Assembly: GCF_050389775.1 (NCBI RefSeq) | Contig: NZ_CP177144.1 | Span: forward strand, 4,278,001-4,342,000 | DNA length: 64,000 nucleotides | Source of the DNA: Marinibacterium sp050389775 | GTDB taxonomy: Bacteria; Pseudomonadota; Alphaproteobacteria; Rhodobacterales; Rhodobacteraceae | Direction: 5' to 3' | In this document: positions 41,453 to 51,053 of the stretch, piece after piece | How positions within the stretch are numbered: the first letter of the stretch is position 1 | Layout of the letters: each line of letters starts with the position of its first letter | Program-made: the position numbers and the translations under genes | Notes under the pieces: model-generated | Told to the model about the DNA's origin: nothing | The model's database searches: none | The model's input: the letters and a program-made list of their open reading frames with translations, nothing else

Positions 41453-42505
41453 TCACCATTGCAGGATCCTTTCCGGATCGGCCCGCCCGGCCAGGATGTC
41501 GCCCAGCCCGCGCCAGTTGCCGCGCATCCGCCCGGCCCGGTCGATCCAGGGCTCGGGGCGCAGGGCGCGGGCATGGTTGGCGGCCATGTTGCGCAGGGCC
41601 AGGGCCAGGGCATGGCCGGCGGTCACGTTCCCCTTGCGCCAGAGGTAATGCATGTTGACGACCTGGCTGTAGCCCAGCCGCTCGCCATTGGCCTCGCGCC
41701 CGGTCTTGGTGCCCAGGTGCACCCCGGTAAAGGCCGGGGTCTCGATCCGCCGTCCGGCCAGGCGGGCGGCGAAATCGACGTCTTCCTGCCAGCCGTAGAG
41801 CGGCAGCCGTTCGTCGAACTCGATCCCGGCGATGGCGGCGCGCCGGAAGGCCATGTTGCACCCGTAAAGGCCCAGCGTGTCGCGGCGGATCTCGGGCACG
41901 ACACCGGGGGCACGGGGATGGGCCATGTCCCAGTCATCCAGCATGCGGCGGGCCGTTTCGGGCGCGATGCCCGGGCCGCTGATCCCGTCGGCGATCAGCG
42001 CACCGGTCACGCCGTCGACATCGCGGTGACAGGCCATCACGTCGGCCAGCCCGGCCAGGGCATGGCGCGAGGGGAAGAAATCGTCGTCATAGCAGACCAC
42101 GTGGTCGATCCCCTCGGGCAGCGCCCGCAGCGCGGCGTTGCGCTGCGCGCAAGACCCCGGCGGGGCGATCAGGACACGGCCGTCGATGCGCGGGTCGAGC
42201 AGCCTGTCGAGATCGAAATCGGCATCCTCGGGCGCGGTCACGGCGATGACCAGGGCCACGGGCAGCAGGCTCTGGCGGTTCAGGTAGGGGATCATCTGGG
42301 CCAGGATGGCCGAACGCCCCTTGGACGCGATGACCACGGCAATGCGCGCGTCGGGGATCGTGGCCGGCGTGACTTCGGGCCGGGTGGTCGGAGCCACGGC
42401 CGAAGCTCCTTCCGGCCGTGTTCCGGATGTCAGGGGCGTCGGCGCTTGGGACCGGGCGCCGGGTGTCGTGGGCGGGGTGACTTCGGGCCGGGTGGCAGAG
42501 GTCAT
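41453..42505 (-). CDS. Glycosyltransferase family 2 protein with duplicated N-terminal leader
   Basis: 350 residues, GT-A fold: ARIAVVIASKGR begins the domain, CYDDDFF is the metal-binding DXD-type motif, and YGWQEDVDFAARL the acceptor/catalytic ED motif. Ahead of it lie about 54 residues of Pro/Thr-rich repeat (TRPEVTP twice, 36 residues apart). Start at 42505 follows AAGGAG by eight bases; a GTG three codons earlier is less likely. Role in repeat-unit assembly. Confidence 0.86.
   Translation of the reverse strand: MTSATRPEVTPPTTPGARSQAPTPLTSGTRPEGASAVAPTTRPEVTPATIPDARIAVVIASKGRSAILAQMIPYLNRQSLLPVALVIAVTAPEDADFDLDRLLDPRIDGRVLIAPPGSCAQRNAALRALPEGIDHVVCYDDDFFPSRHALAGLADVMACHRDVDGVTGALIADGISGPGIAPETARRMLDDWDMAHPRAPGVVPEIRRDTLGLYGCNMAFRRAAIAGIEFDERLPLYGWQEDVDFAARLAGRRIETPAFTGVHLGTKTGREANGERLGYSQVVNMHYLWRKGNVTAGHALALALRNMAANHARALRPEPWIDRAGRMRGNWRGLGDILAGRADPERILQW
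42369..42495 (-). repeat. 108-bp-spaced direct repeat in the GT2 leader
   Basis: The 19-base word GTGACTTCGGGCCGGGTGG occurs at 42369-42387 and 42477-42495. The 108-bp distance is a multiple of three, so the duplication keeps frame and yields the two TRPEVTP segments in the N-terminal leader of the GT2 protein. Confidence 0.8.
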
Positions 42506-42684
42506 GGGCGGCACTCCTTCGGGCCGGGGGTGACGACCGTGGCGGGGGCGGCTGCGCAGCTTTGCCCCGGCTGTTCCTCAATCCTGTCGCCTTTGGCTGC
42601 TATGCCCATCACAGGCAGGCGCGCGGCCGCCGACCGGGCGGCCGGCCCGGTCCGGCGGCATGGCCCCGGGCGACAGGTTTGGCT

Positions 42685-43779
42685 ATGGGCAGGCGCATGA
42701 CGACGGATCAGCGGATGGAACGGATCACGGCCGACGAGCTCGACAGCGGGCTGATCGCCCGTTGGCGCGCCCTGCAGGGCGCCGAAAGCGGTTACCGCAG
42801 CCCGTTCTTCTCGGTCGAATTCCTGCAGATCGTCGCCCGCCACCGCAGGGACGTTGAAATCGGCCTGCTGCGCGACGGCCCAGCGATCACCGGTTTCCTG
42901 CCCTTCCACCGTCGCCCCGGCGGGCGCGGCGTGCCGCTGGCCGGGCCGATCGCCGATTACCAGGGCCTGCTGGGCCGTGCGCCGGGCGGGCTGCGGCCGG
43001 CCGAGATGCTGGGCGCCTGCGGGCTGAGCCATTACGATTACGACCATGCCCTGGGCAGCAGCACGATCTTCCGCGAGGCGGCCTTTCGCCGGACGGCCTC
43101 GCCACTGATCGAACTGGGCGGCGGGTTCGACGGCTGGCACGGCGCGCGGCGCAAGGCCACCAGCGCGATCCGCAACACCGAGCGCAAGATGCGCAAGATG
43201 GACCGCGAGATCGGACCGCTGCGCTTTGATCCCGACAGCCGCGATCCGGCAGCCTGGGACAGCCTGATCGGCTGGAAACGCGCGGCGCTGGCCGACAAGG
43301 GCGTGGCGCTGATCCTCGACACGCCCTGGGTGCAGGGTGTGACCGGCGACATCCGCGCGACCGAAGGGCCGGGTCTGGCCGGACGGCTGTCGACACTGCA
43401 TGCCGGCGACCGGCTGGTGGCCGTGCATTTCGGCATGCGCTCGGACCGGGCCTGGCACTGGTGGTTCCCGGCCTTCGACCCGGCCATGTCTGCCTATTCG
43501 CCGGGCCTGGCCCTGTTGCTCATGTGCGCCCGCCAGGCCGCGGCCGAGGGGCTGGACGAGCTGGACCTGGGCCGGGGCACCGAACGCTACAAGCGCGAGT
43601 TCGCCTCGGGCGCGCGGGATCTCTGCGAAGGCTCGCTGGAGCGGGCCACCGCCCCGTCCGGCGCGGCGCGCCGGCTGCGCAAGGCCCTGCACCGACTGGC
43701 CGGCCCCATCCTTGCCGAACGCCACCTGGACCTCAAGCGCCGGGCGTTCAACCGGCTGCTGCGCGCCGGACGGCTGTGA
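42685..43779 (+). CDS. CelD/BcsL-like GNAT acyltransferase
   Basis: 364 residues with a GNAT-type acetyltransferase domain of the cellulose-biosynthesis CelD family (FFSVEFLQIVARHRRDVEIG, PLAGPIADYQGLLG, FGMRSDRAWHWWFPAFDP, LDLGRGTERYKREFA). Likely adds an acyl group to the polymer or its lipid-linked unit. Oriented against its neighbours: divergent from GT2, convergent with the GT4 gene ten bases away. Start is 42685 or 42697; both have weak ribosome sites. Confidence 0.82.
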   Translation: MGRRMTTDQRMERITADELDSGLIARWRALQGAESGYRSPFFSVEFLQIVARHRRDVEIGLLRDGPAITGFLPFHRRPGGRGVPLAGPIADYQGLLGRAPGGLRPAEMLGACGLSHYDYDHALGSSTIFREAAFRRTASPLIELGGGFDGWHGARRKATSAIRNTERKMRKMDREIGPLRFDPDSRDPAAWDSLIGWKRAALADKGVALILDTPWVQGVTGDIRATEGPGLAGRLSTLHAGDRLVAVHFGMRSDRAWHWWFPAFDPAMSAYSPGLALLLMCARQAAAEGLDELDLGRGTERYKREFASGARDLCEGSLERATAPSGAARRLRKALHRLAGPILAERHLDLKRRAFNRLLRAGRL

Positions 43780-43789
43780 GAACCCGGCC

Positions 43790-45079
43790 CTAGACATCGC
43801 CGGCTCCGGCCAATGCCCGGGCATAGAGCGCGACCAGCCCGTCGGCCCAGGCCGCCGGCGTCAGGGCCAGGGCATCGCCCCGGGTCATGCCACGCTCGCT
43901 CATCCTCCGCAGGTCGTCGACGGCCATGTCGCGCATGCGGGTCATCGCCGCGTCCATCGCCGCGGGATCAAAGACATCAAAGGCCAGCCCCACGCCCAGC
44001 CGTTCGACATCGCCGGCCAAAGCCCCGGTCTGCGAGACCAGAACCGGCAGGCCGGACTTGACCGCCTCGGCGATGACCAGCCCGAAGGGCTCGGGGTGAT
44101 GCGAGGGCACGACAAGCGCCCGGGCATCGCGGACCAGCGCGCCCATGTCGTCGGGGCTGCGCCAGCCGGCCAGCTCGACCTCGGGGTGATCGCGGCGGAT
44201 GCGCCGGACCAGCGCACCGTCACCGATCAGGCGCAGGGGCTGGCCCGTCCGCCGGGCCGAGCGCACCAGGTCCATCACGCCCTTGTCCTCTTCGAGCCGG
44301 CCGACATAGACCAGCCGGTGGTTGGTCTCGGCCGGCACGCGGGTGTCGCAATAGGGCCGGGCCGGGTTGCGCAGCACGTGCAGCAGGCCGGCCGGATAGC
44401 CCGCCCGTTCGAACCCGGCGACCTGGCGGGGATGGATGGCGATGATCCCGCCCCAGGGCGCGTGCCGGTCGAGGCAGCGATAGAGCACGCCATGCCGGGC
44501 CGCGCGCCACAGCTTGTGCGGATAGCTGCGCTTGTCGCAATGGGTGCGCAGGCAATCCGCGCCCAGGGGCACCCGCTGGCAGACCGCGAGATGGCGGTAA
44601 TCCATGTACATGCCGTTGGGACAGGCCAGGAAGCTGTCATGGGCGTGCAGCAGGCAGCGCCCGGCCACCGGGCGCAGGGCCTGAAAGATCGCAGGGGTCA
44701 GGATCTGCGACCAGTTGTGGACGTGATAGACCACCCCCGGCCCGTCCAGCCGGGCGATGGCCGCGGCGACCATGGCCCGGGCATCGGGATCGTGCAGGCC
44801 CCGGGTCGCAGCCTGGTGGCGCGGCCGGTTCAACAGGTCGGCGCCCCCGGCGGCGATGACCTCGACGCCCAGTTCGGCCAGCTCGGGATTGTCGCCGGCA
44901 TCGCCGGTGATCAACGTGACGGCCATCCCCCGTGCGCGCAGCATGCGCAGGGCCGACAGCATCAGCACGGCGGCCCCGCCATTGGGCCGGCAATGATCGT
45001 TGATCATGACCACCCGGCTTGGTTCCGGCGCCGCGACCGGCTTGGCGGTCGGTGCCGTTATGGGGGCAAGGCGGGTCAT
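43790..45079 (-). CDS. Glycosyltransferase family 4 protein
   Basis: 429 residues, GT-B fold: MINDHCRPNGGAAVLML in the acceptor domain, VYHVHNWSQILTP, LVYVGRLEEDKGVMDLV beginning the donor domain and PSHHPEPFGLVIAEAVKSGLPV with the paired glutamates. Contains a Cys-rich stretch (ACPNGMYMDYRHLAVCQ) seen in one GT4 subgroup. Start overlaps the stop of the glycosidase-like gene by four bases. Confidence 0.88.
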   Translation of the reverse strand: MTRLAPITAPTAKPVAAPEPSRVVMINDHCRPNGGAAVLMLSALRMLRARGMAVTLITGDAGDNPELAELGVEVIAAGGADLLNRPRHQAATRGLHDPDARAMVAAAIARLDGPGVVYHVHNWSQILTPAIFQALRPVAGRCLLHAHDSFLACPNGMYMDYRHLAVCQRVPLGADCLRTHCDKRSYPHKLWRAARHGVLYRCLDRHAPWGGIIAIHPRQVAGFERAGYPAGLLHVLRNPARPYCDTRVPAETNHRLVYVGRLEEDKGVMDLVRSARRTGQPLRLIGDGALVRRIRRDHPEVELAGWRSPDDMGALVRDARALVVPSHHPEPFGLVIAEAVKSGLPVLVSQTGALAGDVERLGVGLAFDVFDPAAMDAAMTRMRDMAVDDLRRMSERGMTRGDALALTPAAWADGLVALYARALAGAGDV

Positions 45080-46860
45080 TCGGCGCGCCTCAGCGTGATG
45101 CGCAGGTCGGTGTGATCGCCCGTTGCGTTCCGGTTCGGGCCCAGCACGATGTCCAGCACCTGGCCCGCCCGCAACGGCACCGCCCGGGCGCCCAGCCGGT
45201 CGGGCCGGGTCAGCAGGCGGCGGCTGAGCTCGCGGCCGTCGCGTTCCAGGGCCAGGGTCACGCCGTCCTCGCTGGCCTCCGAGGGCGCGGCGCCGATTTC
45301 GACTTCGACCAGCAGATCGGCCGGCGCGGTGTAGCGATAGACGATTTCCAGCGGATCGTCCGGCCCCCAGGCCGAAGGCCGGGCCCAGCCGGCGCCCACC
45401 CGCAGGCTGCCGTCGTCGTCGAACCCCAGGTAGGGCGTCCAGGGCACGCCATCGGCCTCCTGCCCGGGCCGGGGGACCAGCGGCAGGGCCGCGCCCGCGC
45501 GACGGACAAAGACATCCGGCCCGCCTTCCTGGGGAAACTGGTCGAAGCTATCGGCCAGCACCCGCTGGGGGCCCAGCCGCACGCCGCCGCCCAGGCGGGG
45601 ATCGGGGCCGATGATGACCAGCGGATCGGCACGGTCCAGCACCACCGGCGCGGCCACCGGCCGGCCAAGCACGTCCAGCGCGACATGGTCCGGCCCCAGG
45701 GTCACGGCCCGGGGGGCTCCCCAGATCACCAGGGTATCCTCGCCGAAACGGCAGGCATAGGTGAAGGCATCGGGCGCCACGTCGCGCACCGGGCGGCCTT
45801 CGAGCCGGGCCAGGATCAGCGCCCAGGCCGCCCCGGTGGCCGTGATCGCACCATCCGCGCCGACCAGCGGCACCAGCCCGTCGCCGCGCGGGCTGAACGG
45901 GTACCAATCGGCCCGGGTGACCCCGGCCAGGGCCATCTGGCAATAATAGCGCACCAGGTAGCCCGGCGCGGCGGTGGCATCCTTCGTGCCGAACTCGGTC
46001 ACCGCCAGGGGCATGTCGGCCAGCCCGGGCACCCGGCGCAGCACGGCCACCTGGCGGCGGAACTGCTCGGGCGCGGTGGTATAGGGATGCAGGACGAAGG
46101 CATCCATATGCGCCCCGGCCCCGGCCGCCATCACCGCCCGGGCCCAGGCCACGGGCACCGAATGGGCCGCCCCGCCCAGCACGGTGATGCCGGGCCGTTC
46201 GGCCCGGGCGGCGGCGGCAGTGCGCGCCAGCAGATCGACATAGACCCGCGCACGGGCCGCCATGTCGCCGGGCCAGCCCTGGGTGCTGGCGAAGTCGTGG
46301 GAATTGTATTCGTTGCCCACCTCGATCGCGTCGATCAGGGGAAAGGCGCGCAGGATGCGGGCGTGATAGCTGGCAAAGGCCGCCTGGCCGTCGGTTGTCC
46401 GGGGAGCGCGGCCGCCGTCGTGGGCGGGATGGCCGGTATAGCCCAGCAGGGTCATCGCCGCCCCGCGCCCGGCCAGCACGCGCGGATAGCTTTCGCGCGG
46501 CGAGCTGAAGGCCAGGGTGCCGTCGGCCTGTTCGACATGGTTCCAGATGACCTCGTCGCGGAACCGCAGGATGCCGATGTCGGCCCCGGCGGCCACGGCC
46601 TCGGGTTGCCAGCTCTGGCCGAAATTCGACGCCGCGCCCAGCTTCGGCCCGCGCAGCTCGGCCATGGCCGGCCCCCCGCCCAGTCCTGCAACCAGCCCGG
46701 AAGCCAGTCCGATGCCCATCCCCAGGACTGCCCTGGGAACCAAGCCAACACCCAAACCGGCAGCCGGCCTGACGACCGGCACAACGCTCCCCCCGACACC
46801 CGGCCCAACGCCCCGCCCGGCGGCCGCCAGCGCGCCGCAGATCGCCTGCACCAGCCTCAT
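45076..46860 (-). CDS. Clan GH-A-like glycoside hydrolase, exported
   Basis: 594 residues. A long Gly/Val-rich leader (1-66) ends in a signal-like stretch (GIGLASGLVAGLGGGPAMA). The following TIM-barrel has the acid/base NE pair N183-E184 (EVGNEYN) and a nucleophile-type E289 (AVTEFG), as in GH39-like and related families; a beta-sandwich follows. The gene lies between the polymerase and a GT4, overlapping both, so it probably trims or releases the polysaccharide in the periplasm. The 46860 start is fixed by the ATGA overlap with the polymerase gene. Confidence 0.78.
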   Translation of the reverse strand: MRLVQAICGALAAAGRGVGPGVGGSVVPVVRPAAGLGVGLVPRAVLGMGIGLASGLVAGLGGGPAMAELRGPKLGAASNFGQSWQPEAVAAGADIGILRFRDEVIWNHVEQADGTLAFSSPRESYPRVLAGRGAAMTLLGYTGHPAHDGGRAPRTTDGQAAFASYHARILRAFPLIDAIEVGNEYNSHDFASTQGWPGDMAARARVYVDLLARTAAAARAERPGITVLGGAAHSVPVAWARAVMAAGAGAHMDAFVLHPYTTAPEQFRRQVAVLRRVPGLADMPLAVTEFGTKDATAAPGYLVRYYCQMALAGVTRADWYPFSPRGDGLVPLVGADGAITATGAAWALILARLEGRPVRDVAPDAFTYACRFGEDTLVIWGAPRAVTLGPDHVALDVLGRPVAAPVVLDRADPLVIIGPDPRLGGGVRLGPQRVLADSFDQFPQEGGPDVFVRRAGAALPLVPRPGQEADGVPWTPYLGFDDDGSLRVGAGWARPSAWGPDDPLEIVYRYTAPADLLVEVEIGAAPSEASEDGVTLALERDGRELSRRLLTRPDRLGARAVPLRAGQVLDIVLGPNRNATGDHTDLRITLRRAE

Positions 46861-48293
46861 GTGCGGCCCAGCCTGTGGCTGACCGGCACCGGCAGGGCCG
46901 TGGCCGGCGGGGTGGCCGGCAGGACAACCGCGCTGCGCGACAGGCCGACGACCAGCCCGGCCAGCACGAAGAAGATCGTGCCCAGGTTGGGCGTGGCCGC
47001 CGTGGGCATGGCCGCCACGATCTGGGCCAGGCAGGCGACCTTGAGCGCCTGGATGACATGGTCGCGCCGGGTGTTGCCGCTGTGGGCCGGGGCGCGGAAC
47101 ATCGACGCCAGGAAGGCCAGGTAGGCCGCCGTGCCGATCAGGCCCAGGCTGCCCAGGCAGGACACCAGCCAGTTCGACGCCCGCACGCTGCCCAGCCCGG
47201 CGCCGATCATCCAGGTGTCGGTGAAATTGCGCAGGGCCTGCACGTTCCAGCTCATCCGCTCGACGCCGCTGTCGCTGGCCAGCTTGTTCAGCAGCGTATC
47301 GTCGAGGAATTCGGTGACCGCCGGCACCAGCTGGTAGCCGGTCGCGATGGCCACGCCCAGAAGCCAGGTGCCGATGATCATCCAGACCAGCAGCCCGGCC
47401 ACCCGACGCGAGAACGCCCCCCGGGCGGCAACCCAGAGCAGCCAGCAGGAATACAGCCCGAGCAGGCCGATCAGGGCGACATAGGCCCCCGAGGATGTCG
47501 AGCGCAGGACACAGAAACCGGTCATGGCAAACATCGCCGTGACCAGCCTCGACCGGGGCGCAACCGTCCAGTAATGCAGCCAGAATCCCAGCAGGACGAC
47601 CGAGAAGGCGCCAAAGGCCGACGCCTCGGGCATGCCGCCGACCATGCGCTTGATCCCGGCCATCGTGTGCTGGGTGGCCATGGCGTAATTGGCCGTGCGG
47701 ATCGGGTCCATCAGGTCGGGCAGACCGACAAAGGACGACAGGACATCAACCAGGCCCAGCCCGAAATTGAGGCTGGTGCAGACGACCATGGCCTTCAGCA
47801 CGGCGCCCTCGTCGGGCCGCACGCGGTACAGCGTGGCCACGGCCAGGAAACAGGCCGCCGACAGCAGCATGTAGAAACTCTGGGTGATGTTGCCGCTGTT
47901 GGGCCGCAGCGGGATCGAGATAATGCGATCCTCGTTGACGTCGCGCGACAGGCCGAAAATGTCCGTCGCGCCGGAAAAGACCCGGGGAAAGAACGCCGCC
48001 GAGAGCACACCGTAGAGGATGACCAGCAGCAGCCAGAACCCCGGCTGCCCCGGGCGCAGGGTGCCCAGCAGCCGGTCGGGCCCGCCGGGCGAGGCGGCGG
48101 CGATCAGCAGCACGACACAAAGGGTCAGCTCCAACTGGCCGATCGTCGCGCCGCCGAGCGCGGGCAGGTTCAGCGCCGCCGCCGCGCCGAAGGGCGCCAG
48201 CCCCACGAAGGCCCAGAGCCCGCGATAGGGCCCCACCGCCAGCAGGGTGGCAATGGCGGCAAGCGCCAGGAATGTGCTGGGTACGATCTCCAA
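46857..48293 (-). CDS. Wzy-like polysaccharide polymerase/O-antigen ligase-type membrane protein
   Basis: 478 residues with about twelve hydrophobic segments and a large periplasmic loop containing the segment SGVERMSWNVQALRNF, typical of exopolysaccharide polymerases. Joins repeat units in the periplasm. The reading frame begins at TTG (48293), with no ATG near; the true start is uncertain. First gene of the minus-strand half of the cluster, behind the divergent AT-rich promoter region. Confidence 0.8.
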   Translation of the reverse strand: MEIVPSTFLALAAIATLLAVGPYRGLWAFVGLAPFGAAAALNLPALGGATIGQLELTLCVVLLIAAASPGGPDRLLGTLRPGQPGFWLLLVILYGVLSAAFFPRVFSGATDIFGLSRDVNEDRIISIPLRPNSGNITQSFYMLLSAACFLAVATLYRVRPDEGAVLKAMVVCTSLNFGLGLVDVLSSFVGLPDLMDPIRTANYAMATQHTMAGIKRMVGGMPEASAFGAFSVVLLGFWLHYWTVAPRSRLVTAMFAMTGFCVLRSTSSGAYVALIGLLGLYSCWLLWVAARGAFSRRVAGLLVWMIIGTWLLGVAIATGYQLVPAVTEFLDDTLLNKLASDSGVERMSWNVQALRNFTDTWMIGAGLGSVRASNWLVSCLGSLGLIGTAAYLAFLASMFRAPAHSGNTRRDHVIQALKVACLAQIVAAMPTAATPNLGTIFFVLAGLVVGLSRSAVVLPATPPATALPVPVSHRLGRT

Positions 48294-48947
48294 CCGGGAC
48301 CCCGAGTTTCAAGACGGCGTGGTGGCCCGCCAAGCTTGCGTTCCACCGGCTGACCGGGGGGAGACGACCCCGCCCGGCTGCCACGTTGCCGCCACAATCA
48401 CCGCCCCCTGAGGTGATGCGGCCCCCCGTCTTTGTCAAATTCTTTGCCCGCATCCCTGGCCCGGTCAGCGCAGAATTCAGACCGCCGCCCGGTTGATTGC
48501 CCCGTCCTCCGGCAGGCACCCTGTGCCGGGAGGCAGGCCGGCGGCCATGGGAAGGGACGAATTTAGTCAATCGAAAACAAGGCGATAGCCCTGCGCGTTC
48601 AAGACACGCCCCGGCCCGGCGCCGGGATGGGCGGAGATCTGCCACATCTGAAGAATCGTGAAATCACGGCAAAATGATGGCCCGGGCCACGCCGTGCCGT
48701 TTCGGAAACGAAAGACCCTCTCGTTAAGGATTATTAACCTTCACAGGGTTAATCTTCGTATTTTGACCACATTCGTTGACTTTCCGTGGGGTCGCACCTT
48801 TTTGAATGAACACAGTTAACCGTTTCCGGTCGTCAGGCCCCATGAAGCGGCAGAACACCTGCGGCGCACACTCACGCGCTCCGCGTCGGGCCCGGCGGTG
48901 ACAACCGGCCCCGGCGTGACGACCAGCCTACCTGGGATGGGCAAAGG
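48294..48947. promoter_or_regulatory. Divergent AT-rich control region of the polysaccharide locus
   Basis: About 650 bp without a gene between polymerase and chain-length genes. The part 48690-48830 is AT-rich: CCGTTTCGGAAACG (48697-48710, six-base arms), TTAA at 48724 and 48734 six bases apart, ATTAACC/GGTTAAT inverted repeat (48733-48753), TTGACT (48775-48780), GTTAAC (48815-48820) and CCGTTTCCGG (48820-48829). CtrA-like half sites (TTAACC) and GAAACG elements suggest at least two regulators. GGCAAAGG serves the chain-length gene. Confidence 0.5.
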
Positions 48948-51035
48948 ATGAACACGGCTTTCACCCGATCCGAGCAGATGCGGATCGACCCGGCCTTGCG
49001 TGCCGGACAGAAACCGCGCGACCCCGACGCGATCGAATTGCGCGGGCTGCTGCGGCTGTTTGCCCGGCGCTGGAAGCTGATCTTCGGCGCGGCCATCGTT
49101 GCGGCCGTCTGCGTCTACCTGGCCGTGGCGCAGATGACCCCGGTCTACTCGGCCCAGGCCAAGGTGCTGCTCGATCCCGGCGGGGCGCAGCTGTTGACCG
49201 GCGACGAGCTGTTGCAGACCCGGACGCCGTCGCAACAGGTGATCAACGGCGAGCTGGCCATCCTGCGGTCCAACCTGCTGATCGAGGATGTCATCGGCCA
49301 GCTGGGCGCCGAGAGGGTGCTGACCATCGCGCCCGACCTGGCCGCCCTGCCCGCCGACCAGCAGATGGATGCGCTGGTCTGGGCGGTGCGCGAACGGCTG
49401 GCGGTCTATGCCGAGAACGACAGCTATGTCATCGCGCTGTCGTTCCAGTCGCCCGATCCGGCGCTGGCCCGCGATTTCACCAACACCCTGGCCGACCGCT
49501 ACCTGGTGCGCCAGACCGAGACCCGGCGTGAAACCATCCGCCAGGCCGCGACCTGGCTCGAGGAACGGCTGCGCGTGCTGGGCGCCGAGGTGGCCACCAG
49601 CGAGGAACAGGTGGCCCAGATGCGCACCGACAGCCTGATCGCAAATGGCGGCACGCTGGAAAACGCCTCGCAACAGATCGCCCGGCTGAACAACCAGCTG
49701 GTCGAGGCCCGCGCCCAGCGGGCCACGGCCGAGGCCCAGGTGCGCCAGCTGGAAGAGGCGCTGGATGCGGGCGGGGCGCTGGGAGCGGTGGGCGTGGTGA
49801 CCAGCCCGGCGCTGGAGGACCTTCAGACCAAGGCCGTCGAGCTGCGCCAGCAAGAGGCCAGCTGGGCCCAGTCGGTCGATGTCGACCATCCCCGGCGGGC
49901 GGCCATCCTGCGCGAGCTGGAACAGGTCGACAAGGAAATGTCGGCCGAGGTCCAGCGCATCCTGCAGAAGCTGCGCGGCGAATTCGAGGTCGCCCGGCTG
50001 AGCGAACAGAGCCTGGGCGAGACGATCATGCGCATGGAAGAGCGCGTGGTGGCGATTTCCCGGGGCGAGATTTCCCTGCGCCAGCTGGAACGCGAGGCCC
50101 AGACCGCGCGCCAGACCTACGAGGCGCTGTTGTCGCGGCTGACCGACACGCGGACGCAGGAGCGGATGCAGACATCGGAAGCGCGGATGATCGAGCGGGC
50201 CACCCTGCCGGTCACGCCCAACGCCCCGCGCCCCAAGCTGATGGCCGCGCTGGCCGGGTCGGTGGTCTTTGCCGTGGTGGCCGTGGCGGTATTCCTGACC
50301 GAGATGACGGCCACGACCTTCCGCTCGGCCGGCGAGGTGCGCAGCGAGACCGGCCTGCCGGTGCTGGCCGCCCTGCCCGACGGGCGCTGGGACGGTCCGC
50401 GCGCCTGCCTGGACGCCCTGCGCGACGATCCCTACGCGCCGTTTTCCGAGGCCATGCGCAAGCTGCGCACGCGGCTGATGATGCGCGACGAATATGCCAT
50501 ATCGACCTCGGCCGTGGTGCTGTCGTCGGTCCCGGGCGAAGGCCGCAGCACGGTGGCCCTGGCCCTGGCCGACATGGCCGTGCGCGCCGGCCGTTCGGCC
50601 ATCGTCGTCGATTGCGACCTGCGCGAGATGGGCATCGGCCAGCAGATGGGCTGGTGGGCCGATCACGACCTGGCCGACGTGCTGGCCGGGGTGGCCCGGG
50701 TCGAGGACGCGATCTGCCAGCCGGCCGACACCGGGTTCGACGTGCTGGTCAATGCCCGGCCCCATCCCGACGTGGCCGAAGAGCTGACGGCCATGGCCCT
50801 GAAACCGGTGATCGAACAGCTCAAGACGATCTACGAAGTGGTCATCCTGGAAGGCCCGGCGCTGCTGGCCGCCGCGGATTCCATCATCGTCGCCAAGGCG
50901 GCGGACAGCTGCATCTACGTGGTCGAACACGACCGGACCGAGCGCAGCGCGGTGCAGGACGGGCTTGGCCTGCTGCACGAAATGCAGGTGCCCATCGAGG
51001 GTGTCGTGCTGAACCGGGTTCCGGCAGGGACCTGA
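48948..51035 (+). CDS. Wzc-like polysaccharide co-polymerase with altered kinase motifs
   Basis: 695 residues: Wzz domain between two membrane helices (WKLIFGAAIVAAVCVYLAV near 42-60; LMAALAGSVVFAVVAVAVFL near 428-447), a long coiled-coil periplasmic part (about 190-400) and a C-terminal P-loop ATPase domain. Walker A is PGEGRST with Arg at 533 where Lys is expected; Walker A' VVDCDLR (D555, D557) is kept; Walker B reads VILEGPA with Glu635 in place of Asp. There is no Tyr-rich C-terminal tail. It likely controls chain length but may be weak or inactive as a tyrosine kinase. Confidence 0.88.
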   Translation: MNTAFTRSEQMRIDPALRAGQKPRDPDAIELRGLLRLFARRWKLIFGAAIVAAVCVYLAVAQMTPVYSAQAKVLLDPGGAQLLTGDELLQTRTPSQQVINGELAILRSNLLIEDVIGQLGAERVLTIAPDLAALPADQQMDALVWAVRERLAVYAENDSYVIALSFQSPDPALARDFTNTLADRYLVRQTETRRETIRQAATWLEERLRVLGAEVATSEEQVAQMRTDSLIANGGTLENASQQIARLNNQLVEARAQRATAEAQVRQLEEALDAGGALGAVGVVTSPALEDLQTKAVELRQQEASWAQSVDVDHPRRAAILRELEQVDKEMSAEVQRILQKLRGEFEVARLSEQSLGETIMRMEERVVAISRGEISLRQLEREAQTARQTYEALLSRLTDTRTQERMQTSEARMIERATLPVTPNAPRPKLMAALAGSVVFAVVAVAVFLTEMTATTFRSAGEVRSETGLPVLAALPDGRWDGPRACLDALRDDPYAPFSEAMRKLRTRLMMRDEYAISTSAVVLSSVPGEGRSTVALALADMAVRAGRSAIVVDCDLREMGIGQQMGWWADHDLADVLAGVARVEDAICQPADTGFDVLVNARPHPDVAEELTAMALKPVIEQLKTIYEVVILEGPALLAAADSIIVAKAADSCIYVVEHDRTERSAVQDGLGLLHEMQVPIEGVVLNRVPAGT

Positions 51036-51053
51036 CAGGAAGGTAAGAAGACC

